A DNA stretch of 64,000 nt, from NCBI RefSeq assembly GCF_963855985.1, contig NC_087091.1, forward strand, positions 14,762,154 through 14,826,153, in the 5' to 3' direction. Position numbers and translations under genes: made by a program. The notes beneath the pieces were generated by a model. It searched no databases, was not told the DNA's origin, and saw only the letters and a list, made by a program, of their open reading frames with translations. This DNA is from Ostrinia nubilalis (lineage: Eukaryota > Arthropoda > Insecta > Lepidoptera > Crambidae). Of the stretch, positions 1-15,000 are shown in pieces (position 1 is the stretch's first letter; the number at the start of each line of letters is the position of its first letter).

Positions 1-3000
1 ACTGCCCATCAGCACTTTCATATTATTATTTCATTAGCTAACATGGGGTTACCCATGTTAGCTGATAAATAGTATGTAGTAAAGTAACAGGCCAAATTTC
101 ATTGTCTTCATTCTACTCGCACTTTATCGACCTTATCTGAAATGCACCATATTATGCTAACGAATTACGGACCACTTCTGCTTGACGCCAAGAATTCAAT
201 CGTAATTTCTCTCAGTTTGTTCATAATTATTCTTCTTCATTTCCAGGATATATTAATGAAGCTGGTGACTTGAACCTGCAAAGGTTTGAAATATTTATGC
301 AAGAATTAGCAAAAATAGATAAAGAAAAGTTCAATGAGGTTTACGTCGACCTAAAATATTTTGAGGCCAAAACTGGTCGGCGGCCCAACGCGCAAGAAAG
401 GAAGCAGGTTGGTTTTATTTAATGGTGTTACATATATTTTGTGTTATGTTTTTGTTACTAAAATCTAATAAGAATCCGGTGAAAAACTTCCTACCTCCTA
501 ACTGAACTGATTTATGTAAATGTCTGTATCTCTTCATCTCACTTTCACACATAGATGAGAGACGGGTACATAGAAATTATGAAGTTTGTCAATAGGTGCC
601 AATATACATTGTACCTATTTCCTTGTTTCAGTACAAACCCAACAACGACGAAACATTCAACGTCGATGTTGAAGACATAAAGAACAATAAACCTGACGAC
701 GATCTGCAAGCGCTGATCAACGCCACTGAAGATATGGTAAACATAATAATCAACATCATTATTTCAGCCATAGGACGTCCACTGCTGAACGTAGGCCTCC
801 CCCAATGTTTTCCATGCGCTGGACGCAGGCTACTACCAATCGATCAACATGCAAAACATTGGGAGGCCTATGTCTATCAAATTATTACATTCTTCCGTAG
901 GTATACGGACAAAGTCCTGTGTTTAACCCTCGACGCAAAAAGAGGGATGTTAAAAGTGTAGAGTGTATGGAGGTGCCAAATAAGTGCACCACTTATTCAC
1001 TTACAGGATCAGCAAAACTTTGTTTGAACAATTATTGTTGTATTTTTTTCAGTTTTTAGAGGAAGCAGACGAATCAGATGGATACGAAGAAACTAGTGAT
1101 GGTGATTATTTCTTGATTTAAAACTAAGTCAAAAGAAATTAGTATTTGTGACTTAAAATTGATTAAAATAAAAATTTCATTTTGTTTGCAGAAGAGGCCA
1201 ACATAGAAATGGAGTTCTTGTTGCACAAAAAAGATTATTATATGAATAAGTTAGACTATACAAAAGTCACTAAGTAAGTAATCGTTTTATTAACATATTT
1301 GGTATTTTAGTGATGATTCGTTAGCGGTTAAGAAAAACGTCATATGTATTTTGGTAGTTTATTTTTAATTTCGCAACAACACTTTAAATTCTCTCAAGAA
1401 CTCACAATGAGTTCTAGTATTTACTGAAAAAAAAAAACTTTTAGTTCGTCAATTACCTTATCAAAAAATACTCGACACGTATTTTCACTTTTTCAAACTA
1501 ATGCAAATTGAAAGAAATACAGCGTTCCAAAGTTATTAAGAAGAAGCCTGTGAGGTCAAGGCGTGCTTAAAAGTGTAGCACTTTGTGACATCACGCGGAA
1601 CTTTAACGCGTCATAACTTCGTAAAGATGAACTACACTGAAATGTCCCACCGACGACATTGATAGAAGGGCGCCACCATCTTCGTTCAACTACATGGTTT
1701 CCACCGTGGCAAAAGTCGGAACTAGCGATCCGCTATTGACGGTGGCCCACCTGTCAGTGTCAAATAAAGGACAGTTCAGTGTAGTTCCTCTCTAATTGCT
1801 TGTTTGATTGACAAATAAAAAGATACATGTCCAATATTTTTTGATAATTTAATTGACAGACTAAGTTTTTTTAGGAAACCATTAAAGAATTTTAGAAACT
1901 TAATCCTTAACAGCCGCGTATTACAGGGAAGTGTTAGCGGACCAGGCGGAAGGCTACGTTCGAGCCATCCAGTGGAACCTGTGGTACTACTACAAGGGCT
2001 GCGCGTCGTGGTGCTGGTACTACCCGCACCACTACGCGCCCTACATCTCCGACATCAAGGGCTTCAGCCACTTGAAGATCGAGTTCGAGAAGGGAGAGCC
2101 CTTCAAGCCTTTTGAGCAGGTACGATGTGCTTTTTCTTCCTCTTTTTTTCAGTCGTTTCGCTTTTAGCAGAGCGATCGTGGTCACATTGAAACGTTTACG
2201 CCATTTATAGCGGCGGATATAGCTCTCCGGATAATCTCTCACCATCTCTCCCGGTTGGCAGAATTTTTCTCACAAATATAAGAAAAATTATAGTAAGCGG
2301 TGATAAAAACTTCAGGGCTACATACGTAGTTTCGGGTTTCTTTGTCTCCGTCGATCACGCTGGCATCTCGCTTCGCGTGAGAAGGATGGCAACATTCGAA
2401 ACTTCGGATAACGTTCTTCGGAGTGACCTCGCTGGTAATACAGTGGAACCTGTGGTATTACTACAAAGGCTGCGTGTCGTGGTGCCAGCACCACAGTAGT
2501 ACCAGTACTACCCGCACCACTACGCGCCCTACATCTCCGACATCAAGGGCTTCAGCCACTTGAACATCGAGTTCGAGAAGGGAGAGCCTTTTAAGCCTTT
2601 TGAGCAGGTACGATATGCTTTTTCTTCCTCTTTTTTTCAGTAGTTTAGCTGTTGGCAGAGCTGTCGTGGTCACATTGAAACGTTTACGCCATTTGTAGCG
2701 GCGGATATAGCTCTCCGGATAATCTCCCACCATCTCTCCCAGTTGGCAGACTTTTTCTCTTAAATATAAGAAAAATTATAGTAAGCGGTGATAAAAACTT
2801 CAGGGCTACATACGTAGTTTCGGGTTTCTTTGTCTCCGTCGCTCACGCTGCTATCTCGCTTTGCGTGAGAGGGATAGCGACATTCGAAACTTAGGATGAC
2901 GTTTTTCGGAGTGACCCCGCTGGTAATACAGTGGAACCTGTGGTACTACTACAAGGGCTGACATCAAGGGCTTTAGCCACTTGAAGATCGAGTTCGAGAA

Positions 3001-6000
3001 GGGAGAGCCTTTTAAACCTTTTGAGCAGGTACGATGTGCTTTTTATTCCTCTTTTTTTCAGTCGTTTCGCTGTTGGCAGAGCGGTCGTGGTCACATTGAA
3101 ACGTTTACGCCATTTGTAGCGGCGGATATAGCTCTCCGGATAATCTCCCACCATCTCTCCCGGTTGGCAGAATTATTCTCATAAATATGTATAGGAAAAA
3201 TTATAGCAAGCGGTGATAGAAACTTCAGGGCTACTCTGAAACGCAGCAACGTAGTTTCGGGTCCATCTGTCACCGTCGCTCACGCTGCTATCTCGCTTTG
3301 CGTGAGAGGGATAGCGACATTCGAAACTTAGGATGACGTTTTTCGGAGTGACCCCGCTGGTAATACAGTGGAACCTGTGGTACTACTACAATGGCTGCGC
3401 GTCGTGGTGCTGGTACTACCCGCACCACTACGCGCCCTATATCTCCGACATCAAGGGCTTCAGTCATTTGAACATCGAGTTCGAGAAGGGAGAGCCCTTC
3501 AAGCCTTTTGAGCAGGTACGATGTGCTTTTTCTTCCTCTTTTTCTTTTGGCAGAGCTGTCTTGGTCACATTGAGACGTTTACGCCATTTGTAGAGGCGGA
3601 TACAGCTCTTCGGATTATCTCCCACCATCTCTCCTGGTTGGCAGACTTTTTCTCTTAAATATAGGAAAAATTATAGCCCGCGGTGATAGTATCTTCAGGG
3701 CTACTCCAAAACGCAGCAACGTAGTTTCGGGTCTTTCTGTCACTGTCGCTAACGCTGCTATCTCGCTTTGCGTGAGAGGGATGGCGACATTCGAAACTTA
3801 GGATGACGTTTTTCGGAGTGACCCCGCTGGTAATACAGTGGAACCTGTGGTACTACTACAAGGGCTGCGCGTCGTGGTGCTGGTACTACCCGCACCACTA
3901 CGCGCCCTACATCTCCGACATCAAGGGCTTCAGCCACTTGAACATCGAGTTCGAGAAGGGAGAGCCCTTCAAGCCTTTTGAGCAGGTACGATATACGATG
4001 CTTCTCAAAATAGTCCGCTACTATAGGATCCGAAACGCTGCTTACGTAGTTTCGAGTCTATCTGTCACTGTCGATCACGCTGGCATCTCGCTTCGCGTGA
4101 GAAGGATGGCAACATTCGAAACTTCGGATAACGTTCTTCGGAGTGACCTCGCTGGTAATACAGTGGAACCTGTGGTACTACTACAAAGGCTGCGTGTCGT
4201 GGTGCCAGCACCACAGTAGTACCAGTACTACCCGCACCACTACGCGCCCTATATCTCCGACATCAAGGGCTTCAGCCACTTGAAGATCGAGTTCGAGAAG
4301 GGAGAGCCCTTCAAACCTTTTGAGCAGGTACGATGCTCTTTTTCTTCTTTTCTCAGTCGTTTTGCTTTTGACAGAACGGTCGTGGTAACATTGAGGCGAT
4401 TACGCTGGTTGTAGAGGCGAATGTAGCTCTCCGCACGATTTCCCACCATCTCTCCCAGTTGGCAGACATTTTCTCTTAAATGTAGGAAAATTATAGCCAG
4501 CGGTGATAGAATCTTTAGGGCTACTCCGAAACGCAGCAACGTAGTTTCGGGTCTTTTTGTCACTGTCACTCACGCTGCAATCTCGCTTTGCGTGAGAAGG
4601 ATGGCAACATTCTAAACTTCGGATGACGATCTTCGGAGTGACCCCGCTGGTAATACAGTGGAACCTGTGGTACTACTACAAGGGCTGCGCGTCGTGGTGC
4701 TGGTACTACCCGCACCACTACGCGCCCTACATCTCTGACATCAAGGGCTTCAGCCATTTGAAGATAGAGTTCGAGAAGGGAGAGCCCTTCAAGCCTTTTG
4801 AGCAGGTACGATGTGTTTTTTCTTCCTCTTTTTTTCAGTCGTTTAGCTGTTGGCAGAGCTGTCGTCTCTCCCGGTTGGCAGAATTTTTCTCACAAATATA
4901 AGAAAAATTATAGTAAGCGGTGATAAAAACTTCAGGGATACGTACGTAGTTCCGGGTTTCTTTGTCTCCGTGGCTCACGCTGCTATCTCGCTTTACGTTA
5001 GAGGGATAGCGACATTCGAAACTTAGGATGACGTTTTTCGGAGTGACCCCGCTGGTAATACAGTGGAACCTGTGGTACTACTACAAGGGCTGTCATCAAG
5101 GGCTTCAGCCATTTGAAGGTCGAGTTCGAGAAGGGAGAGCCCTTCAAGCCTTTTGAGCAGGTACGATGTGCTTTTTCTTCCTCTTTTTTTCAGTCGTTTC
5201 GCTGTTGGCAGAGCTGTCTTGGTCACATTGAGGCGTTTACGCCGGTTGTAGAGGCAGATACAGCTCTTTGGATTATCTCCCACCATCTCTCCCGGTTGGC
5301 AGAATTTTTCCCACAAATATAAGAAAAATTATAGTAAGCGGTGATAAAAACTTTAGGGCTACGTACGTAGTTTCGGGTTTCTTTGTCTCCATCGATCACG
5401 CTGGCATCTCGCTTCGCGTGAGAAGGATGGCAACATTCGAAACTTCGGATAACGTTCTTCGGAGTGACCTCGCTGGTAATACAGTGGAACCTGTGGTACT
5501 ACTACAAAGGCTGCGTGTCGTGGTGCCAGCACCACAGTAGTACCAGTACTACCCGCACCACTACGCGCCCTATATCTCCGACATCAAGGGCTTCAGCCAC
5601 TTGAACATCGAGTTCGAGAAGGGAGAGCCCTTCAAGCCTTTTGAGCAGGTACGATGTGCTTTTTCTTTCTCTTTTTTTCAGTCGTTTCGCTGTTGGCAGA
5701 GCGGTCGTGGTCACATTGAAGCGTTTACGCCGGTTGTAGAGGCAGATACAGCTCTTTGGATTATCTCCCACCATCTCTCCCGGTTGGCAGACTTTTTCTC
5801 TTAAATATAGGAAAATTATAGCCAGCGGTGATAGAATCTTTAGGGCTACTCCGAAACGCAGCAACGTAGTTTCGGGTCTTTCTGTCACTGTCGCTCACGC
5901 TGCTATCTCGTTTTGCGTGAAAAGGATAGCAACATGTGAAACTTCGGATAACGTTTTTCGGAGTAACCCCGCTGGTAATACAGTGGAACCTGTGGTACTA

Positions 6001-9000
6001 CTACAAGGGCTGCGCGTCGTGGTGCTGGTACTACCCGCACCACTACGCGCCCTACATCTCCGACATCAAGGGCTTCAGCCACTTGAAGATAGATTTCGAG
6101 AAGGGAGAGCCCTTCAAGCCTTTTGAGCAGGTATGAGAAACTGTGCTTTTACTTAAATATAGGGAAAATTATAGTCCGCGAATCAGCAGGTCTACTCCGA
6201 AACGCAGCAACGTAGTTTCAGGTCTCTGGCACTTTCGCTCATGCTGCTATCTCGCTTTGCGTGAGAGGGATGGCGACATTCGAAACTTCGGATAACGTTT
6301 TTCGGAGTGACCCCGCTGGTAATACAGTGGAACCTTTGGTACTACTACAAGGGCTGCGCGTCGTGGTGCTGGTACTACCCGCACCACTACGCGCCCTACA
6401 TCTCCGACATCAAGGGCTTCAGCCACTTGAAGATCGAGTTCGAGAAGGGAGAGCCCTTCAAGCCGTTTGAGCAGGTGATTGTGTGGTGGGAGAACTTCGT
6501 TATAATCGGAGTGCTTATGATCAATCTTGCAACAAAACATAATGAAATACGAACAGAATAATACTCTCACTTCGTGGATGTCGTAAAATGTGACTAAGGA
6601 GCAAATATGAATTAAATAAATTGTCTTGACTATTGGTTGACCTTATTTAATAAATGATAAAGAAGTGCAGTAGTTTCTGCTCAGTATCTTAGCACTCAGT
6701 GACTTTAACGCTGAAACAAGGAATAAATTATTTGTAAGAAGTTGTGTAATTGTTGGTTATTCGTGCCGCCTAAGTAATTATTTATTTACTTTTGTCTATC
6801 CAGCTCCTAGCTGTACTACCGTCGGCCAGCAAGCACTTACTACCCACACCGTTCCACGAGCTGATGACGGAAGAAGACTCGCCTATACTGCACTACTATC
6901 CGGTGCACTTCGAAACCGACCTTAATGGCAAGAAGAACGACTGGGAGGCCGTCGTCCTCATACCGTTCATTGATGAGGTGAGTTTACCAATTTTGAACTT
7001 TATTGCCTTATGTTAAGACCCATAAACATGTGTGAAAAAAAACGATTTCTGAAATGTAAAATTCCTGTTCTTTTGGCACTATTCAGCTCTCTTCAGTTAG
7101 TTTTGCAGAGCAATCGGTCGTTCACCAAATGCTGGCTCGCTTATGTTATGTCGTCCCTCGCATGACTAACTATCCTATCTCAGTCTTTTGGCGATTTGAT
7201 AACTCGAAGTCCTAACGGACTACAAATTTTTTCCTGCTTCCATTGTCTACGATTTTCTCTAACTCACGTATCTGTATGTACCTATTTTTCCTCCCACGAG
7301 GTCCGTAAAGTATAAACAGAAACTAAATTTGAAATGACCTAACTGAAAACCCGTGGTTTTGAGAAAGTGGAAAAACTGAGATAGGATAGTTAGTCATGCG
7401 AGGGACGATGTGTGTAGCAGGCAGCAACCCTGACGAGTAAAATTCAACATTTTGTATATTCAAATAAAAAACTTTCTTGCAGACGAATTTGCTATTGGCA
7501 ATGGCGCCATGCTACGAGAAGCTGACCGAAGACGAGATAAAGCGGAACACACACGGGCCCATGCTGGTATACAACTGGACGGCGGCCAGTCAGGGTGAGT
7601 GCACCATTTGAGTCTTATACAGGGTGTCAAAGTAAGGGATAAGTTGGCAAACTATGGGAATTATCATGCTTCTGAATAGGAAATGAGTGGGATTTCTTTA
7701 CAAAAAATTAATATTTGCTGTGATGATTCATATCTTTTTCTATTCAAGATAGTTTCATACCGTCCAGTCCAGTCTAATCAAATTTTATCTTCATTTTCAC
7801 TTGGGTTAGGCAATAATGTACAATTTCATACTTACGAATGATTGACTCTAGAAATAGCCAGAGCGGAAATAAGAAATCCTATAGTATGTGTGTGAAAACG
7901 TATGTCAACTTATTACTGTTCTAGCATGACCACAGCTATGGCTAATTACTAGTACGCGGGTTTTAATTTGACTATGAGACTAGGGCCTACGCTAAAACTT
8001 ACATGAGCACCAGCCGCGCGCGTGAAAACCCGTCCGTGCCACACTGCGCTCATATTGTTTTTCGATACAGATGTGGTGCGAGTTTTAACGCAGGTCCTAA
8101 TCTCATAATCCTCGATTACCATTGTTTTTGCTCTGTGAACCAATCCTGATTTTAATGGCTTCTTACCCATTGTTTCATCAGGGGTGGAACACGCACCAGA
8201 GTACTTCCAGCCCATAGCGGACTGCCACGCCATAGAGACGAAGGTGTGGCGGCAGGAACTAGAAGTCCCGGCCGCCGAGCTCAAGAGGGGGATGCTGCCG
8301 AATGCCATGAGAGACATGATCTTCCCCGGCTTCCCCACCATGAAGCATCTCAAGTACAAAGTGAGTTATTGTTTTGCCTGGCTATAGCAAACTGTCAGGA
8401 AGAGATGAAGATGTGACGATAGGAACTAGAGATCTCGAGCTCAAAAGGATGCTGCCCAACGCCATGAGAGACATGATCTTCCCCGGCTTCCCCACCATGA
8501 AGCATCTCAAGTACAAAGTGAGTTATTGTTTTGCCTGGCTATAGCAAACTGTCAGGAAGAGATGAAGATGTGACGATAGGAACTAGGGATCTCGAGCTCA
8601 AAAGGATGCTGCCCAACGCCATGCGGGACATTATGTTTCCTGGCTTCCCCACCATGAAGCATCTCAAGTACAAAGTAAGTTATTGCTGTTACCACCTATA
8701 GCAGACTGCCAGGTGGAGACGAAGGTAGGACAGCAGGAACTAGAGGTCCCGAGCTCAAGAGGGATGCTGCCTAACGCCATGAGAGACATGATCTTCCCCG
8801 GTTTCCCCACCATGAAGCATCTCAAGTACAAAGTGAGTTATTGCTCTTCCCGCCTATAGCAGACTGCCAGGTAGATACGAAGGTATGGCGGCAGGAACTA
8901 GAGGTTCCGAGCTCAAGAGGGGGATGCTGCCGAATGCCATGAGAGACATGATCTTCCCCGGCTTTCCCACCATGAAGCATCTTAAGTACAAAGTAAGTTA

Positions 9001-12000
9001 TTGTTTTGCCTGGCTATAGCAAACTGTCAGGAAGAGATGAAGATGTGACGATAGGAACTAGAGATCTCGAGCTCAAGAGGGATGCTGCCCAACGCCATGC
9101 GGGACATTATGTTTCCTGGCTTCCCCACCATGAAGCATCTCAAGTACAAAGTGAGTTATTGCTCTTCCCTCCTATAGCAGACTGCCACGTAGAGACGAAG
9201 GTATGGCGGCAGGAACTAGAGGTTCCGAGCTCAAGAGGGGAATGCTGCCCAACGCCATGAGAGACATGATCTTCCCCGGCTTCCCCACCATGAAGCATCT
9301 CAAGTACAAAGTAAGTTATTGCTGTTACCGCCTATAGTAGACTGCCACGTGGAGACGAAGGTAGGACAGCAGGAACTAGAGGTTCCGAGCTCAAGAGGGG
9401 AATGCTGCCCAACGCCATGAGTGAGAGACATGATCTTCCCCGGCTTCCCCACCATGAAGCATCTCAAGTACAAAGTGAGTTATTGCTGTTACCGCCTATA
9501 GTGACTGCCACGTGGAGACGAAGGTGTGGCGGCAGGAACTAGAGGTTCCGAGCTCAAGAGGGGAATGCTGCCTAACGCTATGAGAGACATGATCTTCCCC
9601 GGCTTCCCCACCATGAAGCACCTCAAGTATAAAGTAAGTCCTAGCGTCAGAAATGTGATAAATAAGATCGTGGGTAGATTCAACTGAGGTCACCAGTGGT
9701 CTAATTCACGTATTTTGACACAGTCAAAATCTCGCTGACGTTCAGAAGTCGTCCCATTGAAAAACAGTTCTAAATCCGTATTCACAAGGTTCATTTCGAT
9801 AGAACGATTACTCGATAGGATCGCAACTCAGCGATTTGTTGTCGTTGAAGTTTTGTTACGCGAATAAGGCTACAGGAGGGGGTGTGTTATATGGTTCATA
9901 TATCACAATATGAAGGCGGTTCATATTGTGATATATGAACCGCCTTCCTTCTTTAACACGCTTTGGAAAGCGCGGTATCATTTCTTTTTCGGTCAATCAG
10001 GCCTCTTGATAATAAATACACCAAGTTTTACTTTTTACGTGTGTCTCGCCTGTAGGGCAAGTAGCTAGGCTAGTAATATAATACCATCATTGGATTTTAT
10101 CGTGTCGCGCATAATATAGCAATATAAAAGCCTTTTAGCCCAGCCTTAGCTTCTGCTCCTCTAAAACATGTGTTACAACTATTGTTTCCAGAGCAGCATA
10201 AAAAAATGCAAAGTGAAGGTATTCGATCAGCCGTCGCGGAATGAGAGCCTGATCGTGACCATCGTCAGGGAGCCCGACGTGGACGACAGCCTGGAGAAGG
10301 TCGCCCAGGAGTTGCTGGGCAAGGTCATCTGGGTCGGCTGGCCACATCTCACGAGATCCAAGTAAGTCTTCGTGTAGATCTTTGTAATCATCTATTATGT
10401 TTCTTTATATTGAAAACAAGTAGCTTATAGTCTAAGTTGTAGACAGCATAGTAAATCAGGTGATCCGTCTGCTCGTTTGCCTCCTGTCACATAAAAAAAA
10501 ACATGTGTAAAGTACGGCCAAGGAGAAGCGACACCAAACGTAAACAAACCCAATGTCATTGTCATTTGGAATAGTAGAGGTGGGTTGCACCACCTATCTT
10601 TACGGTAACTATGACGGTAACCGGTGCTTTTTGTATGGAATTTGACAGATTTTTGACGTTTGTCAAAGTTAAAGTAAGATGGTGCAACCCAGCCTAAGGG
10701 TTTGACTTTGACATATTTTGGCGGGAGAACGAGACATTACGACAAATACACAAGATGGGAAGAGACAGAATAGATTGTCAATTCGAAAGTCGAATCGACC
10801 TATTGTATCGCTTCTCGTTGGCCGTACTTTAGTGTTATTTGGCTCCATTGCACGAAAATTACCCTCTAATTTACTTCTGGCAATTGGAGGATTTGGCTTT
10901 CACTCCCCACGCGGGCCAGACGGGATGAGTGGTCCCATTGTGCTCTGCCGAAACTACATGACTCGATCTTTGTATAAATAGGCATTTCTTGGAAGATTGA
11001 TAGATTTTCGTAAAAAATAGCATTGTCAAAAAGTTACGTGCTCTTTAAACAGTTATCAGAAATCTTTTTTTTTTTCTTTTTTTACCTAAGCACTATAACT
11101 GACTAAACTAACAACTTTCAATATCTTTAATCTTCTTTTTCAGGGTGATATCGGTGTCAAACGAAAAGATGCGTTTGCATTATGTGGACAAACAGAACAA
11201 CAACGTGAATGGAGCTCCCAACTACACTACAGAAGCTAACTTTGGCAACCTACACAAGCAGTGGATCTCAGAACGGTCCACAATTATTGAGCAGTATGTT
11301 AATCACTAACCACCTAAATCTTATATGCTATTAAACGTGAAAGTTAGTATGTAATTTTGGTTTGTATTTTTACAGCAATATGAATAGGCTTGGTATCGAC
11401 TTGGAAACGGTGGATATTATTATACATGCAGTCAATCTAAAAGGTGAGACATTTATTTATTTGTTTGTTGTTGATTTGATTTGAGCTCAGTAAAAAGTTT
11501 TTAAGTAAAACATTGTTTTGTTTCTTTTCTATCCAGTTTTTTTAAAGTGACTAAGCACGTGCTCAAAAACTGTTATAAATTAGAAAGAGACAACAAATTA
11601 ACCGAGTTACTGAATTTCACAGACGCGGCACGGTTCAATATACATAATAGACATGTTGACACCACCAGTCAGTTGAAGTACTTTTTAAAACTGTCAAAAC
11701 GAAACTCTCCCATAGATTTTGTATGGCACTATAGATGATCCACGCTGAACTGTCCCACCAAACTCAATGACATGGGGACGCTACCATCGTTCAACTATAT
11801 TATGGTTTCCAACATGGCAAAAATCGGAACCAGCGATCCGGTGTTGACGGTGGCGCCCCACTGTCAATGTCATGGATAGGACAGTTCAGTATTTTGGAAC
11901 TATACAAGCAAGTTACGTCACTATTTTGTCAAGTCAAATAAACTACTTTTTTTAATTACAATGCGACCAAAAATCGTAATTTACAGTTAATTTAAAATTC

Positions 12001-15000
12001 ATTAAGTTTTTAAGACCAGAATGAAGTGTCTTTTTAGAATAATTGTGATTTATAGTTATTGGGGAATGGTGTCAAATTGTCTATTTTCTCAAAGAATTGG
12101 TAGTGTTCTTTATTAGCCACGTATAAGTATCAATTTTCTTTGTCAAATTTTCAGTGTATTTCAATAACATCTCGCCCGCAGGTTACAAATACATGATCCA
12201 AGACAACGTAGCAATGGTTCGCGAACCGGAATGGTGTTCCGTAGCGTGCGGGTACGCGCGACACGCGGTAGTAACCGATGTGTCGGCGCACGTGGTCGCA
12301 CAACCCTCGCGATTCCACACGCCGCAGGAGGCTTATCCTCCTGGTGATAAGGTGTTCTTGTTGACGCAGGGACAGTACTACGGATGCTTGGCGACGGTGA
12401 GTTTTTCATTATAGTCTGGTCCAAAATTCTACGTGCTCCCTAGAATTTTGTCCAATGACCCCAAGCTACCCATCCTCATCGCTCGCGCGTAATTATATTG
12501 CTGTGGGACGGGCGCCCGCAGTGAGTGTGCGAGCGCGACAGCAACATAATTACGCGCGAGCGATAAGGATGGATAGCTTGGGGTCATTGGACAAAATTCT
12601 ACGTGCTCCCGGACCAGACTATAGTCGATATCGATAACTTAGTCGATAACATAAAGATCGACACGCGGTAGTAACCGATGTGTCGGCGCATGTATTGGCA
12701 CAACCTTCGCGATTCCACACGCCGCAGGAGGCTTATCCTCCTGGGGATAAGGTGTTCTTGTTGACGCAGGGACAGTACTATGGATGCTTGGCGACGGTGA
12801 GTCTTAATTGATATGGATAACTTAGTCGATAACATAACGCTCGCTACAACGTAGTAACAGACGTTGCAGCGCAACCTTCGTGATCTAACACGCCGCAGGA
12901 GGACTACCCGCCTGGAGATAAGGTGTTCTTGCTTACGCAGGGACAGTACTATGGATGCTTGGCGACGGTGAGTTACTGGATCATAGTCATTGGTCGATAA
13001 CTAATGCGCGACACGCCGTGGTAACCCTTGAGATAAAGTGTTCCTGCTCACGCAGGGACAGTATTACGGATGCTTGGCGACGGTGAGTTACTGGCTTTAT
13101 TTCTTTAGTCGATATCGATAACTTAGTCGATAACATAACGTGCGACACGCGGTAGTAACCGATGTGTCGGCGCATGTGGTGGCCCAACCCTCGCGATTCC
13201 ACACGCCGCAGGAGGCTTATCCTCCTGGGGATAAGGTGTTCTTGTTGACGCAGGGACAGTACTATGGATGCTTGGCGACGGTGAGTTTTTCATTATAGTC
13301 TGGTCCAAAATTCTACATGCTCCCTAGAATTTTGTCCAATGACCCCAAGCTACCCATCCTCATCGCTCGCGCGTAATTATATTGCTGTCTCGACTGAGGG
13401 ACGGGCGCCCGCAGTGAGTGTGCGAGCGCGACAGCAACATAATTACGCGCGAGCGATAAGGATGGATAGCTTGGGGTCATTGGACAAAATTCTACGTGCT
13501 CCCGGACCAGACTATAGTCGATATCGATAACTTAGTCGATAACATAACGCACGTCACGCGGTCGTTACCGATGTGTCGGCGCATGTAATGGCCCAACCCT
13601 CACGATTCCACACGCCGCAGGAGGCCTACCCGCCTGGGGATAAGGTGTTCTTGTTGACGCAGGGACAGTACTATGGATGCTTGGCGACGGTAAGTCTTAA
13701 ATATCATTATAGTTGGTAACTTGGTTGATAATATAATACGCGACACGCGGTCGTAACCGATGTGTCGGCGCATGTAATGGCCCAACCCTCACGATTCCAC
13801 ACGCCGCAGGAGGCTTATCCTCCTGGAGATAAAGTGTTCTTGTTGACGCAGGGACAGTACTACGGATGCTTGGCGACGGTGAGTCTTAGTCGATAACATA
13901 ATACGCGACACGCGATATGTGTAGTGGCACAACCCTCACGATTCCACACGCCGCAGGAGGCTTATCCTCCTGGGGATAAGGTGTTCTTGTTGACGCAGGG
14001 ACAGTACTACGGATGCTTGGCGACGGTGAGTTTTTCATTATAGTCTGGTCCAAAATTCTACGTGCTCCCTAGAATTTTGTCCAATGACCCCAAGCTACCC
14101 ATCCTTATCGCTCGCGCGTAATTATATTGCTGTGGGACGGGCGCCCGCAGTGAGTGTGCGAGCGCGACAGCAATATAATTACGCGCGAGCGATAAGGATG
14201 GGTAGCTTGGGGTCATTGGACAAAATTCTACGTGCTCCCGGACCAGACTATAGTCGATATCGATAACTTAGTCGATAACATAACGCCGACACGCGGTAGT
14301 AACCGATGTGTCGGCGCATGTGGGGGCCCAACCGTCTCGCTTCCACACGCCGCAGGAGGCTTATCCTCCTGGGGATAAGGTGTTCTTGCTTACGCAGGGA
14401 CAGTACTACGGATGCTTGGCGACGGTGAGTTTTTCATTAGTCGATATCGATAACATAACGCGCGACACGCGGTAGTAACCGATGTGTCGGCCCATGTGGT
14501 GGCACAACCCCCGCGATTCCACACGCCGCAGGAGGCTTATCCTCCTGGGGATAAGGTGTTCTTGTTGACTCAGGGACAGTACTACGGATGCTTGGCGACG
14601 GTGAGTTACTGGATCATAGTCATTGGTCGATAACTAATGCGCGACACGCCGTGGTAACCTTTGAGATAAAGTGTTCCTGCTCGCGCAGGGACAGTATTAC
14701 GGATGCTTGGCGACGGTAAGTTTCTGTCTGTATTTCTTTAGTCGATATCGATAACTTAGTCGATAACATAACGTGCGATACGTGGTAGTAACCGATGTGT
14801 CGGCGCATATGGTCGCGCAACCCTCGCGATTCCACACGCCGCAGGAGGCCTACCCGCCTGGAGATAAAGTGTTCTTGCTTACACAGGGACAGTACTATGG
14901 ATGCTTGGCGACGGTGAGTTTTTCATTAGTCGATATCGATATATTGCTGTCGCGACTGTGGGACGGGCACCCGCAGTGAGTGTGCGAGCGCGACAGCAAC

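Noticed and set aside
1934..5888. Minus-strand ORFs of 87-138 codons repeated through array 1
   Set aside because: They are antisense shadows of the duplicated, GC-rich exon copies and share no independent signal.
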